A stretch of DNA of 64,000 nucleotides from Phytohabitans sp036906915 (GTDB lineage Bacteria; Actinomycetota; Actinomycetes; Mycobacteriales; Micromonosporaceae), in assembly GCF_036906915.1 (NCBI RefSeq), contig NZ_JBAKHX010000012.1, forward strand, positions 80,383-144,382, written 5' to 3'. Below, one piece after another: positions 1-8,932 of this stretch; positions within the stretch are counted from its first letter, which is position 1, and every line of letters starts with the position of its first letter. Under the pieces are notes generated by a model that searched no databases, was not told the origin of the DNA, and saw nothing but the letters and a program-made list of their open reading frames with translations. A program made the translations under genes and the position numbers.

Positions 1-78
1 GTGTCGTTCCTGCTCGGGGTCGTCATCGTCGCGGTCTCGTACACCGTCCAGCTCGCGGCGAACCGGAGGCGGTCATGA
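1..78 (+). CDS. sugar ABC transporter permease, C-terminal fragment
   Basis: Frame 1 is open from the window edge to a TGA at 76-78 and encodes the last 25 residues of a protein. The visible part is one hydrophobic stretch followed by a basic tail ending NRRRS, as expected for the last membrane helix and cytoplasmic end of a MalF-type permease. The stop overlaps the start of the next permease in an ATGA at 75-78, so the two are translationally coupled. The function comes from that position only, since the EAA loop lies outside the window. Confidence 0.6.
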   Translation: MSFLLGVVIVAVSYTVQLAANRRRS

Positions 79-941
79 CGGCGGACCGTCTTCCCGGCAG
101 GCGCAGCCCTGTGTTGACGCTCGCGATGCTCGCCTTCCTCGTGTACTTCATGCTGCCGCTCTTCTGGCTGGTGATCGCCTCGACGAAGACGACCGGCGAC
201 CTGTTCTCCAGCTTCGGGCTGTGGTTCGCCGACGACTTCTCGTTGCCGCGCAACGTCCGGGAGGTGTTCGCCGCCGACAACGGCGTCTACGCCCGCTGGC
301 TGCTCAACACCGCCGTGTACGCCGTCGTCAGCGCGGGCGGCGCGGCGCTGCTCGCGGCACTGGCCGGGTACGGGTTCGCGAAGTTCCGGTTTCGGGGCAA
401 CAACGCGCTGTTCGGCGTCGTGCTCGGGTCCATCATGGTGCCGAGCACCGCGCTGGCCATCCCGACATATCTGGTGTTCAGCAAGGTCGGCCTCGTCAAC
501 ACCCCGTGGGCCATCATCCTGCCGTCCCTGGTGAACCCGTTCGGCCTCTACCTCATGCGGGTCTACGCCCAGGACGCCGTGCCCGACGGGCTCATCGAGG
601 CCGCCCGCATCGACGGCGCGGGCGAGTTTCGCATCTTCTGGCAGGTGGCGATGCGGCTGCTCGCACCCGGCTTCGTGACGGTGCTGCTCTTCACGCTGGT
701 CGCCACCTGGAACAACTACTTCCTGCCGCTCATCATGCTCAACAACCCATCCCTGTATCCGGTGACCGTGGGCCTCGCGAACTGGGCCGCGCAGGCCTCG
801 ATGGGTGGCGGGGCCAGCGGCGACGTGCTGCCGCTGGTGGTCACCGGCTCGTTATTGTCCATCGTCCCGCTGGTCGCCGCGTTCCTGATGCTCCAGCGGT
901 ACTGGCAGAGCGGCCTCGGCGCCGGAGGAGTGAAGCAGTGA
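75..941 (+). CDS. carbohydrate ABC transporter permease (MalG type)
   Basis: This is an inner-membrane permease of a CUT1-type sugar importer, 288 residues, the usual length for MalG-like subunits. It has about six hydrophobic segments, the first at residues 15-38. The EAA loop that docks the ATPase is at residues 175-195 (EAARIDGAGEF and following). It starts in the ATGA overlap with the upstream permease and ends in a GTGA overlap with the GH42 gene, so permease, permease and hydrolase form one coupled operon. The imported sugar is probably a beta-galactoside or galacto-oligosaccharide. No ATPase gene is present here; in many actinobacteria a shared MsiK-type ATPase is encoded elsewhere (family knowledge). 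Confidence 0.9.
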   Translation: MTADRLPGRRSPVLTLAMLAFLVYFMLPLFWLVIASTKTTGDLFSSFGLWFADDFSLPRNVREVFAADNGVYARWLLNTAVYAVVSAGGAALLAALAGYGFAKFRFRGNNALFGVVLGSIMVPSTALAIPTYLVFSKVGLVNTPWAIILPSLVNPFGLYLMRVYAQDAVPDGLIEAARIDGAGEFRIFWQVAMRLLAPGFVTVLLFTLVATWNNYFLPLIMLNNPSLYPVTVGLANWAAQASMGGGASGDVLPLVVTGSLLSIVPLVAAFLMLQRYWQSGLGAGGVKQ

Positions 942-3034
942 GTGTCCTGTTCGGAGCGGCTTACTACCCGGAGTACCACCCGTCGCACCTGTTGAAGACC
1001 GACCTCGACCTGATGGCCGAGGCGGGCTTCACGGTCATCAGGGTCGGTGAGTCGGTCTGGTCCACGTGGGAGCCCGAAAACGGGCGCTTCGACCTCGACT
1101 GGCTCCAGCCCACACTGGACGGTGCCCACGAGCGTGGCATCGGCGTCGTCCTGGGTACGCCGACGTACGCGGTGCCGCCGTGGCTGGCCCGGCAGTACCC
1201 GGAGATCGCGGGGGAGCGGGCCACCGGGCGCCGCATCCCGTGGGGCGCCCGGCAGGAGGTCGACTTCACCCACCCGGCCTACCTGTTCCACGCCGAGCGG
1301 ATCATCCGCCGAGTCGTCGAGCGGTACGCCGACCACCCGGCCATCATCGGGTACCAGGTGGACAACGAGCCCGGCAACGAGCTCCTGTACAACCACGGCG
1401 TTTTCCAGCGGTTCGTCGACGACCTGCGCGAGCGGTACGGCGACGTGGAGACGCTCAACCGCGAGTGGGGCCTGGTCTACTGGTCGCACCGACTGTCCAC
1501 ATGGGCGGATCTGTGGGTGCCCGATGGCAACGTGCAGCCGCAGTACGAGCAGGCGTGGCGGCGCTTCCAGGCCGAGCAGGTCACCGAGTTCATCGCCTGG
1601 CAGGCGGGGATCGTGCGCGAGTACACCCGGCCCGACCACTTCGTCACCACCTGCATCTCGTACGAGCGGCCCGGCGTCGCCGACGACGAGCTCACCCGGA
1701 CCCTCGACGTCACCGCCGGCAACCCCTACTACGCCATGCAGGACGGGCTCACCGTGCCCAGCCCTCAGCACAGGCAGCAGCACTGGATGACCCAGGACTG
1801 CTGGGCGCTCTACCTCACCGCCGACCGCATGTGGTCCTCCCGCCAGGAGCCGTACCTCGTCACCGAGACCAACGCCCAGGCCATCGGCGGCTCGTGGACC
1901 AACCAGCCCGCGTACGAGGGGCAGTGGCGCCAGGCCGCGTGGGCGCTCGTCGCCCGCGGCGCGAAGATGATCGAGTACTGGCAGTGGCGCACCCTCCAGT
2001 TCGGCACCGAGACCTACTGGATGGGCGTGCTGCCCCACAGTGGACGCCCCGGCCGCACCTACCGCGAGATCGCCCGCATCGGCGCCGAGCTGGCCCAGGC
2101 GGGCGACCTCGTCGACGGCCTCACCCCGGACGCCGACGTGGCGATGCTGTATTCGACACCGAGCAAGTGGGCTCTGGCGGCCCAGCCGGCGCTCGCCCTC
2201 CCCGACGGCGGCCCGGACCCGCGCTCGTACCAGGGCGTGTTCGACCCGTTCTACCGGGGCGCGTTCGAGGCGGGCAAGCAGGTGCGCGTCCTGCACACGC
2301 CGCAGGCCGTCGACGTCGCGCCTCACGAGTTCGCCGCCCGCCACCCGGTGCTGGTGGTGGCCGGCCTGTACGTCGCCGACGACTCCACACTGGACTGGCT
2401 CGTCGCGTACGCCGAAGGGGGCGGCCACCTCGTGCTGGGCCCCCGCACGGGATACGCGGACCACGAGGCGCGCGCCCGCGGCGAGGTACAGCCGGCCCGG
2501 CTCGCGGAGGCGGCGGGCGCCTGGTACGAGGAGTTCAACAACCTGCCGGCGGATCTGCCCGTGCTTGCGCGGGCCGGGCTGGATCTGCCCGTGCTTGCGC
2601 GGGCCGGGCTGGCTCTGCCCGACGGGGCCGCTGGCACGCGCTGGGCCGACGGCCTCGTCGCGGACGGCGCCGAGGTCGTCGCCGGCTACGACCACCCGCA
2701 CTTCGGCCGGTTCGCGGCCATCACGACCCGCGCGCACGGCCGGGGCCGCGTCACCTACGTCGGCACGATCCCGAATCCGGCCCTGGGTGCTGCCCTCTTC
2801 CGCTGGCTAGCGCCCAACGCGGGCACCTGGGCCGGCGTGCCCACAACGGTCACCTCGACCGGCGCGACAGCGACGGACGGGCGGCGGTTGCGCTTCCTGC
2901 ACAACTGGTCCTGGGAACCGACAACGCTGACCGTGCCGGTGTCGGCCCGCGACATCCTGGCGGGCACCGACCACGGCGCCGGCACCGAGCTACCCCTGGC
3001 CCCGTGGGACGTCCGCGTGATGCTCGAAACCTGA
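938..3034 (+). CDS. beta-galactosidase, GH42 (first copy)
   Basis: The enzyme hydrolyses terminal beta-galactosides and is probably cytoplasmic, as no signal peptide is seen. It is 698 residues, typical for GH42 with a TIM barrel, a trimerisation domain and a C-terminal beta domain. It opens with FGAAYYPEYHP. The acid/base is Glu144 in YQVDNEPGN and the nucleophile is Glu310 in VTETNAQ. The GTG at 938 is preferred because it sits in a GTGA overlap with the permease and the homology begins at once; the frame is open further upstream but that part is a shadow of the permease. An in-frame tandem duplication of 30 bp lies at 2551-2610. The gene faces the stress-protein gene tail to tail with two bases between them. 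Confidence 0.92.
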   Translation: MSVLFGAAYYPEYHPSHLLKTDLDLMAEAGFTVIRVGESVWSTWEPENGRFDLDWLQPTLDGAHERGIGVVLGTPTYAVPPWLARQYPEIAGERATGRRIPWGARQEVDFTHPAYLFHAERIIRRVVERYADHPAIIGYQVDNEPGNELLYNHGVFQRFVDDLRERYGDVETLNREWGLVYWSHRLSTWADLWVPDGNVQPQYEQAWRRFQAEQVTEFIAWQAGIVREYTRPDHFVTTCISYERPGVADDELTRTLDVTAGNPYYAMQDGLTVPSPQHRQQHWMTQDCWALYLTADRMWSSRQEPYLVTETNAQAIGGSWTNQPAYEGQWRQAAWALVARGAKMIEYWQWRTLQFGTETYWMGVLPHSGRPGRTYREIARIGAELAQAGDLVDGLTPDADVAMLYSTPSKWALAAQPALALPDGGPDPRSYQGVFDPFYRGAFEAGKQVRVLHTPQAVDVAPHEFAARHPVLVVAGLYVADDSTLDWLVAYAEGGGHLVLGPRTGYADHEARARGEVQPARLAEAAGAWYEEFNNLPADLPVLARAGLDLPVLARAGLALPDGAAGTRWADGLVADGAEVVAGYDHPHFGRFAAITTRAHGRGRVTYVGTIPNPALGAALFRWLAPNAGTWAGVPTTVTSTGATATDGRRLRFLHNWSWEPTTLTVPVSARDILAGTDHGAGTELPLAPWDVRVMLET
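2551..2610 (+). repeat. in-frame 30-bp perfect tandem duplication inside GH42
   Basis: Bases 2551-2580 and 2581-2610 are identical and each encodes DLPVLARAGL. A third, diverged partial unit (ALPDG) follows. It lies in the region between the barrel and the C-terminal part, away from both catalytic glutamates, and keeps the frame. It looks like a recent slippage duplication. Confidence 0.95.
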
Positions 3035-3036
3035 TG

Positions 3037-3834
3037 TCACGAGGCGAGGGCCTGGTCCGTGCGGCGTACGCCGTTGCCGGCGTGGTTCGGGTGGACTCGC
3101 GCTACGAGGACCGGGCAGTGGGCGTGTCGCAGGACGGCCTGGGTCACCGGGCCCAGCAGGGTGGGGCGGTCGCCCTGGGCGCCGACCACGACCAGTTGGG
3201 CGCCGCTCGACTCGGCGATCAGTGCCTCGTCGGCGGGCAGGTCGACGATGCGGTGTTCGGCTGGCACCGCCGGGGGAGGAGGCTCCGCGCACGGGGCGCC
3301 CTCGGCGTGCACGACGACCACGCCGGTGTGGCGGCGGCGGGCCTCGTCGTACGCGGCCTCCAGTCCGACGGCCGCGTCGGCCGAGCCGTCGACGCCGACC
3401 ACGATCGGCCCCGGCCGTTCGGCGCCGCAGGCGAAGAGCACCGGTTGGCTGGCGCGGGCGGCCACCTGGATGGAGACCGACAACGCCGGGTCGGTGCCGT
3501 AGCGCGCGAGACCCTGCCCACCGAGCACGAGCAACTCGGCGTCGTTGGCGGCGCGCAACAGCACCCGGGTAGGGTCGCCGTCGACCACCTCGGACGTCAC
3601 GGTCAACGAGGGGTATTCGTCGCGGGCGAGCGCCACGGCCTCGCCCAGCATCTGGTGCGCCAACTCGCGGTCGTCGCCGTACTCGCTGGACAGGAAGAGC
3701 TGCCACACGAAGGCGTGCACGATGTGTAGCGGGCTGCTTGTCGAGGCGGCCTCCTGCGCGGCGAGCCGAATGGTGTCGGAGTCGGTGGCCATGTCTTTCA
3801 AACCCGCTACCACCGGCGCGTTTTCGACGATCAT
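3037..3834 (-). CDS. universal stress protein with two UspA domains
   Basis: This 265-residue protein contains two tandem UspA-like domains. The first covers about residues 1-140 and has a degenerate nucleotide loop near LVLGGQGLARYG. The second (about 145-255) starts GPIVVGVDGSADA and ends with GAQGDRPTLLGPVTQ, close to the ATP-binding pattern G-x2-G-x9-G. Such proteins bind ATP and are induced by hypoxia or other stress in actinobacteria (family knowledge). The start at 3834 is chosen because GGAGG lies nine bases upstream; an open frame continues to 4110 but has no domain content. It is monocistronic. Confidence 0.85.
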   Translation of the reverse strand: MIVENAPVVAGLKDMATDSDTIRLAAQEAASTSSPLHIVHAFVWQLFLSSEYGDDRELAHQMLGEAVALARDEYPSLTVTSEVVDGDPTRVLLRAANDAELLVLGGQGLARYGTDPALSVSIQVAARASQPVLFACGAERPGPIVVGVDGSADAAVGLEAAYDEARRRHTGVVVVHAEGAPCAEPPPPAVPAEHRIVDLPADEALIAESSGAQLVVVGAQGDRPTLLGPVTQAVLRHAHCPVLVARVHPNHAGNGVRRTDQALAS

Positions 3835-3928
3835 GGCCGCCACCTCCGTCGCTGGCTCCCCTCCCTTAGCTAACCGCATGTGACGGCTTCCGGACAGATG
3901 CATACCCAGATCAGCGGCGCGGGCTCGC

Positions 3929-5014
3929 TCATGACTGCCGGTTGCCCGCAGGCTGCCCCGCGTAACCGCCCGCCAGCGTTCCGAGCAGTGCACCGAGGAT
4001 TGCCGTGAACACGATGACCCCCGTCCACATTTCCGCGGGCCATCGCACGCCTTCGGCGAGGTGCAATCCGAGCAGTTGCCCCGACCAGACAAGGGCGGGG
4101 AAAAGGGCACCGGCGATCATCAGGCGGAGTGGGGCGCCAATGCCGCGTACCCGATCAAAGCGGATGAGAAGCGCGTCCGCGACCGCGGCGCCGCACACGG
4201 CGGCGATCGCGCCGGCGGCCTGGGCCGCCGGAAACTCGAACATCACCATGATGAAGAGCGCCACACCGGCGGTGACCGCGGTCGCCGCACCGGGCGCCGG
4301 CCGCCGCCGCAGCACCAGCAGCAGCGGTACCGTCAACAGCAGCGTCGTGATCACGTAGCTGCTCACGCCGGTCAGCGCGACCAGTCGGGTCATTCCCTCG
4401 AGCCCGCTCGCGTCACCGTCCACCCCGTCATACGGCTGGGTGGGTGCCATCGTCATGAACGCGGACGAGTGCGTGAGCAGGATTGTCGCGGCCATCGCCC
4501 CGAGGGTCACCGAGACGATGCCCGCGATCGCGCCGCGGCCGGTCGCCCACCACGAGCGCAGCGGGCTGGTAACGATGAGGACGCCGCCCACGTCGAGCAG
4601 CATGTGACTCGGGCTGAACGTGGCCTCCAGGCCGACCTCGATCCCGATGGTCTCGTGCCAGACCATGTCGGCGAGCCCGCCGGTGAGGAACAGCAGCACG
4701 CCGAATGCTCCGAGCCGGTATCCGGCCGGCCAGCCGTCGCGCCACCAGCGCGGCGCCTGGTCTCGTCGCTGGTAGGCGAGCCAGAACGTCCACGCCGCGC
4801 TGCCGGCGAAGCCGGCGTACAGCAGGCCGTGCCACGGGGTGAAGAACCCTTCGAGCGTCTCGATGACGTTGGCGTGTGCCCAGCCGTCGGAGAGCGCGCC
4901 GCCGACGAGACATGCGGCGAGCAGCACCATGACGGCGTCTTCGCGTGGGGTGGCCGCCCGGACCCCATCGGTGCGGGCGGGCGTGTCGATGGGCCGGACT
5001 CCGCTGATGGTCAT
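3929..5014 (-). CDS. polytopic membrane protein of unknown function
   Basis: I do not recognise the family. The 361-residue product has about nine hydrophobic segments, with short hydrophilic loops and conserved-looking His, Trp and Asp residues near the N-terminal third (SDGWAHANVIETLEGFFTPW, then ADMVWHETIGIE). Such His/Glu-rich membrane faces can bind metal or haem, but nothing proves that here. ATG 5014 is preferred over the GTG at 5038. Upstream is a 676-bp non-coding region with a palindromic repeat; downstream, 94 bp away, is the stress-protein gene on the same strand, so co-transcription is possible. Confidence 0.7.
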   Translation of the reverse strand: MTISGVRPIDTPARTDGVRAATPREDAVMVLLAACLVGGALSDGWAHANVIETLEGFFTPWHGLLYAGFAGSAAWTFWLAYQRRDQAPRWWRDGWPAGYRLGAFGVLLFLTGGLADMVWHETIGIEVGLEATFSPSHMLLDVGGVLIVTSPLRSWWATGRGAIAGIVSVTLGAMAATILLTHSSAFMTMAPTQPYDGVDGDASGLEGMTRLVALTGVSSYVITTLLLTVPLLLVLRRRPAPGAATAVTAGVALFIMVMFEFPAAQAAGAIAAVCGAAVADALLIRFDRVRGIGAPLRLMIAGALFPALVWSGQLLGLHLAEGVRWPAEMWTGVIVFTAILGALLGTLAGGYAGQPAGNRQS

Positions 5015-5300
5015 GGCCCGTATCGTCCCAAATCCCACCCCGTGTGCGGATCGGCTGTTTCGACGGCTGCCGATCGCGACAAATCGAAAACTCTACTAAG
5101 CGGATAGGATATACGGCGCTTTGAGCATGGACTTTATGTCGCCAACGCCGTAGTTCCCAAGAAGCGGTACACCGGTGGGCGCGTCAGTGCTCCCCCCACT
5201 CGCGGTCCTGGAGGCCGATCTCCCATCAGCGACGCCCCATCGCGGCGTGGGCAGCGACCCACGGCCCCCTCCTGGCCGCCGGCCAAGCCATCCCCCTCCC

Positions 5301-5358
5301 GCGCGCCTCCCCGCGCGCCTCCCCGCGCGCCTCCCCGCGCGCCTCCCCGCGCGCCTCC
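5301..5358. repeat. 12-bp GC minisatellite beside palindromic repeat A
   Basis: Four perfect head-to-tail copies of GCGCGCCTCCCC run from 5301 to 5348, followed by a diverged partial copy. The tract ends about 45 bp before palindromic repeat A. All five copies of that repeat in the window have a GC-rich simple-sequence tract on the same side, so this is probably part of the same composite element. Confidence 0.85.
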
Positions 5359-5401
5359 GCGCGCCGCGTGCGGGCGCGCCTCCGCGCGCGCTCTGCTCGT
5401 C

Positions 5402-5477
5402 GATCAAGGGCAAATGCACGTGGTTTGATCTCTTTTCCGCGTGCGTTTGCCCTTGATCCATGCAGATCTCCTTGATC
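5402..5477 (+). repeat. interspersed palindromic repeat, copy A (forward)
   Basis: A 57-bp core at 5402-5458 has two 19-bp inverted arms (left GATCAAGGGCAAATGCACG, one mismatch to the right arm) around a 19-bp spacer that contains GATCTCTTTTCC. A further half-site ending CCTTGATC lies 19 bp downstream, at 5470-5477. It is preceded by CTCTGCTCGTC, which is also seen in altered form next to the other copies. It lies between the divergently read membrane-protein and sigma-like genes. Confidence 0.95.
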
Positions 5478-5690
5478 GGTGCCGTTGCGCGCTCGTTCCG
5501 GACCACGCCGGCGCGCGGCCCCGCCAACGCCACTACCGGCCGGATTGCTCGACATCTCCCGGTCGGCTAGCGCCGGGCCGCACTCGCTCGTACCCACCCG
5601 AAGCCCGCAAGGAAAATTTGTGTTATCCGCTTTGGCGGCCCGCATCTCCTAGTCGTGCGCGAATCAACTGGGGGATTGAGAGGCTGCGGG

Positions 5691-6113
5691 ATGAGCGACC
5701 ATAACGGGCAGGTCATGTGGCTAGCGCGGCCGGCGGGCGGCCGGCACCGGCACCCCCCACTCGCCGGCGGCGACGGGCGGCGCGGCGCGGAGCAGGGGAG
5801 CGGCGGCGAGCACCGGAACACCCGCTGGTCCAGCGCCACCCCCTCCCGGACCGCCCACCGGCCCCACCAGGCCGACCCGCCGCCGCTGGCTGAGCCGGCG
5901 GCGACCTCGTCCGGCGCCAGGCTCGACGCGGCGGCGGTCACGGCGGCGCTGTCGAGGCTCGACCCCGTGCACCGCGAGATCCTGGCCGAGACGTACTTCC
6001 GCGGCCGTACGGTCACGGAGGCCGCGACCACGCTGGGCCTGCCCGTCGACACGGTGAAGGCCCGCGTGTACGCGGCCATCCGCGCCCTGGACCACGCCGC
6101 CCGCGCCGCCTGA
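5691..6113 (+). CDS. sigma-70 region 4-only protein (possible sigma remnant)
   Basis: The last 60 residues are a clear sigma-70 region 4: LDPVHREILAETYFRGRTV, then a helix-turn-helix ending VDTVKARVYAAIRAL. The first 80 residues are low-complexity (Gly, Arg, Pro, His) and show no region 2, so the protein cannot be a complete ECF sigma factor. It may be the decayed 3' end of one or a stand-alone promoter-recognition protein. ATG 5691 is chosen for GAGAGG upstream; GTG 5655 is an alternative. The closest visible relative is the ECF sigma at 56021-56686 (EAYFRGRGV). The gene sits between two inverted copies of the palindromic repeat. Confidence 0.6.
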   Translation: MSDHNGQVMWLARPAGGRHRHPPLAGGDGRRGAEQGSGGEHRNTRWSSATPSRTAHRPHQADPPPLAEPAATSSGARLDAAAVTAALSRLDPVHREILAETYFRGRTVTEAATTLGLPVDTVKARVYAAIRALDHAARAA

Positions 6114-6217
6114 CCACACACCCGACGGCCGTGCCGCCCGAGAGCCGTGCCGCCCGAGAGGCGTGCCGCGGCCGATGGCCGTGCCGCCCGACGGCCGTGC
6201 TGCTGCCGGTCCGCGCC

Positions 6218-6292
6218 GATCAAGGCCATTCCGTCGATCAAGGGCAAACGCACGTGGAAAAGAGATCCAACCACGTGCATATTCCCTTGATC
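6218..6292 (-). repeat. interspersed palindromic repeat, copy B (reverse)
   Basis: The 57-bp core is at 6236-6292, with arms GATCAAGGGCAAACGCACG and a diverged right arm. The extra half-site GATCAAGG is at 6218-6225. Spacer polarity (AAAAGAGATC on the plus strand) shows the element is inverted relative to copy A. The GC-rich palindromic tract that goes with it lies to the right, at about 6303-6345. The stretch 6120-6200 before it holds imperfect direct repeats of GCCGTGCCGCCCGA. Confidence 0.93.
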
Positions 6293-6352
6293 GACGGAAG
6301 AAGGGGCGGCGGGCCTCCGCGGAGGCCCGCCGCGCCCACGGGCGGAAGCCCA

Positions 6353-8932
6353 TTACTCGTAGGCGATCGCCGCCAGAACGTTCAAACGGGCGGCGCGGCG
6401 GGCCGGCCACAGGGCGGCCAGGACGCCCGCCACCACGGCGATCAGCACGAACACGATCAGGCTGACCCACGGGATGGCGATCGTCGTCAGGAAGTCGCGG
6501 TCGATCAGGGCGGTCGCGATGGCCACGCCCAGCGCGATGCCCATGACGATGCCGAGCACGCACCCGAACACCGCCATCACCACCGACTCCGTGCCGACCA
6601 TCCGCGTGACGCCGCCGCGGCTCATCCCCACGGCGCGCAGCATGCCCAGCTCGCGGGTGCGCTCGTAGATGCTGAGCAGCAGCGTGTTGAGGATGCCGAG
6701 CAGCGCGATGACGATCGCCACGCCGAGCAGCACCGAGATGATCCCCAGCGCGATGTCGGTGAAGCTGGTGAACTGGTCGATCAGGCTGGACCGGTCGCCC
6801 ACCGTGACCAGCGGATAGTCGGACATGATGCTCTCGACCTCAGGTATGACGGTGCCGGGGTCGGTGCCGTCGTCGAGCGACACGTAGGCCTGGAACGCCA
6901 GCGGACCGTTGAAGTTCGACACCGCGGCTTGGGGCAGGATCATCGTGTCGGTCCAGATCGGCGTCGACTCGTAGACGCCGACGAGCCGGTACGGCCGCTC
7001 GCCCCCCTTGTTCAGCTCGACGGGAATGGCGTCGCCGACGGACCAGCCGCGCGAGTCGGCGGTGTTCTGGTCCGCGACGACCTCGTCCGGGCCGAGCGTG
7101 CGCAGGTCGCCCTCGACGGCCTTCAGGGCGAACATGTCGCGCGCCACGGCGAGGTCGTCGATCGCGAAGACGCCGCCGAACGGCGGTGACCCGTTGTCGA
7201 CCCGTGCGTCGACGGTCAGGTAGAACGGGACCGCCTGGTCGACGCCGGGCAGCGCGCGTACCTCGTCGATGGCCTCGGAGGAGAAGCCGATCGTGCCGTC
7301 CGGCGGGCCCTGCGTCGAGTTGGTCTGGATCACGATCTCGGCGCCAATTGTCGAGCTGATCGTCTCGTCGATCGTCTTGTTGAACGAGGCGGCGAGCACG
7401 CTGGCCGTGCTGACCAGCGTCACGCCGATCATCAGGGCGGCGGCGGTGACCGCGGTGCGGCGCGGGTTGCGCAGCGCGTTGCGGACGCCGAGTTGGCCGC
7501 TGATGCCCCAGCCGACCGCGCGCCCGATCAGCCCGGCGAGCGGGCGGGTGAGCAGCGGCGAGAGCAGCGTGACGCCGAGGAAGAACAGCAGCACGCCGAT
7601 CAGCAGGGCGGGCAGCGTGAGGCCGCCGATGCCGGTGAGCGCGGCGCCGGTCAGCGCCGCGCCGGGCACGGCCAGGGCCGTGCCCGCGATGGACAGCGCG
7701 AGGAGGGGCTTGTCGGGCCGCGCCACGTCGCGCATGGCCGCCAGCGGCGGGACCGCCGACGCGCGAACCGCCGGCACGAAGGCCGCTATCACGGTCACCA
7801 GTACGCCGACGGCGTACGCCAGGATGATCGGTGTGGCGCCCACCTGGATGCCGGCGCCCGGCAGCTGAGCCCCGATGAACGAGGTGAGCGCGCTGCTGCC
7901 AGCCATACCCAGGCCGATGCCGGCGAGCAGCCCGAGCGTGCTGCCGACGACACCGACCAGCACCGCCTCGACGAGCACCGAGCTGGTGACCTGGCCCCAG
8001 CTCGCGCCCATGGCCCGGAACAGCGCCAGCTCCTTGGCCCGCTGCGCGACCAGGATGTTGAACGTGTTGAAGATCAGGAAGATGCCTACGAGCAGCGCGA
8101 CGATGGCGAACGGCCCGAAGAAGTACGTGGTGACCGCGGACAGCCCTTCCTGCACCTCGTTGGCGGCGTCTTCGTTGGCCTGCTCGCCGGTCTTGGCCTC
8201 GAACCCGGCGGGCACCAGCGGCGCCACCCGGTCGCGCAGCTGCTCCTGCGTGACGCCGGGCTCGGTGCCAAGGTACGCGCCGGAGAACCGGCCCTCGGCG
8301 CCGTAGAACGTGCGCTGCGCGAACGCCTCCTGGAAGAGGATCAGCGTCTCGCCGGCGAGCGAGTCGCGGTCACCCTCGTAAGCCACGATGCCGACGAGCG
8401 TGAACTCGCGGGCCTCGTTGACTTCTGGCAGGTACACCTTGAGCCGGTCGCCAACGGCGGCGTGCGCCTGCTCCGCCGTGTACCGCGAGATCGTCACCTC
8501 GGTCTCGGCCGTCGGCCACCGGCCATCGGCGATCGAGACGAGCGCGAAGGGGTCGTCGCCGGTGACGCCGCCGCCGATCTGCGGCGCGCCCTGGGTGGTG
8601 ACGGGCTTGCCGTCGCGCACGTCGAACGGGATCACGCCGAGGGCGGTGACGTCGCCTTGCGCGGTGGCCACGCCCGGCACCTGGGCGAGTGCGTCGACCT
8701 GCTGCTGCGTGAGCAGCGGCTGCGGGTCGTCATCGGCCGCCTCTTCGGTGGGCATGACCTGGACGGCGACGTTCTGGTTGATGGACCGCAGCAGCTTTTC
8801 GAAGCGCGCGGTCAGCGAGTCGCTGAGCACGAACGCCCCGGACAGGAACGACACGCCCAGCACGATCGCCACGATGGCGAGGGTCAGCCGCAGCTTGCGG
8901 GAGAACAGGCTCTTGAGGCTGGCGCGCAGCAT
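6353..8932 (-). CDS. ABC transporter permease with two FtsX domains (MacB/LolCE type)
   Basis: The product is 859 residues. It has an N-terminal helix (15-37), a large extracytoplasmic domain, an FtsX core with three helices (about 260-400), a pair of central helices, a second extracytoplasmic domain (about 480-720) and a second FtsX core at the C-terminus ending in ARRAARLNVLAAIAYE. This duplicated layout is common in actinobacterial lipoprotein or antimicrobial-peptide exporters and mechanotransmission systems (family knowledge). Its start follows the ATPase stop with no gap, so the two form one operon, ATPase first. The substrate is unknown. Confidence 0.9.
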   Translation of the reverse strand: MLRASLKSLFSRKLRLTLAIVAIVLGVSFLSGAFVLSDSLTARFEKLLRSINQNVAVQVMPTEEAADDDPQPLLTQQQVDALAQVPGVATAQGDVTALGVIPFDVRDGKPVTTQGAPQIGGGVTGDDPFALVSIADGRWPTAETEVTISRYTAEQAHAAVGDRLKVYLPEVNEAREFTLVGIVAYEGDRDSLAGETLILFQEAFAQRTFYGAEGRFSGAYLGTEPGVTQEQLRDRVAPLVPAGFEAKTGEQANEDAANEVQEGLSAVTTYFFGPFAIVALLVGIFLIFNTFNILVAQRAKELALFRAMGASWGQVTSSVLVEAVLVGVVGSTLGLLAGIGLGMAGSSALTSFIGAQLPGAGIQVGATPIILAYAVGVLVTVIAAFVPAVRASAVPPLAAMRDVARPDKPLLALSIAGTALAVPGAALTGAALTGIGGLTLPALLIGVLLFFLGVTLLSPLLTRPLAGLIGRAVGWGISGQLGVRNALRNPRRTAVTAAALMIGVTLVSTASVLAASFNKTIDETISSTIGAEIVIQTNSTQGPPDGTIGFSSEAIDEVRALPGVDQAVPFYLTVDARVDNGSPPFGGVFAIDDLAVARDMFALKAVEGDLRTLGPDEVVADQNTADSRGWSVGDAIPVELNKGGERPYRLVGVYESTPIWTDTMILPQAAVSNFNGPLAFQAYVSLDDGTDPGTVIPEVESIMSDYPLVTVGDRSSLIDQFTSFTDIALGIISVLLGVAIVIALLGILNTLLLSIYERTRELGMLRAVGMSRGGVTRMVGTESVVMAVFGCVLGIVMGIALGVAIATALIDRDFLTTIAIPWVSLIVFVLIAVVAGVLAALWPARRAARLNVLAAIAYE

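Noticed and set aside
716..2737. 673-residue open frame opposite the GH42 gene
   Set aside because: Shadow of a high-GC gene: repetitive Val/Arg/Gly composition and no domain, while the plus strand has catalytic motifs.
3834..4110. N-terminal extension of the stress protein
   Set aside because: No domain content, and a clear ribosome site precedes 3834.
5402..5458. tRNA-like T-arm in the palindromic repeats
   Set aside because: GGTTCGATC in the spacer resembles a T-loop, but copies A, B and E change it and no acceptor stem or anticodon arm can be folded.
5098..5632. AAGCGGATA and TATCCGCTT as ends of a mobile element around copy A
   Set aside because: A 9-bp inverted match over about 530 bp is likely by chance, and no transposase or target duplication is visible.
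5403..6300. Peptides encoded by the repeats (for example DQGQTHVEKRSNH) as small genes
   Set aside because: The same repeat is open in different frames at each copy, without a start site or ribosome site; the open frames follow from the repeat sequence.
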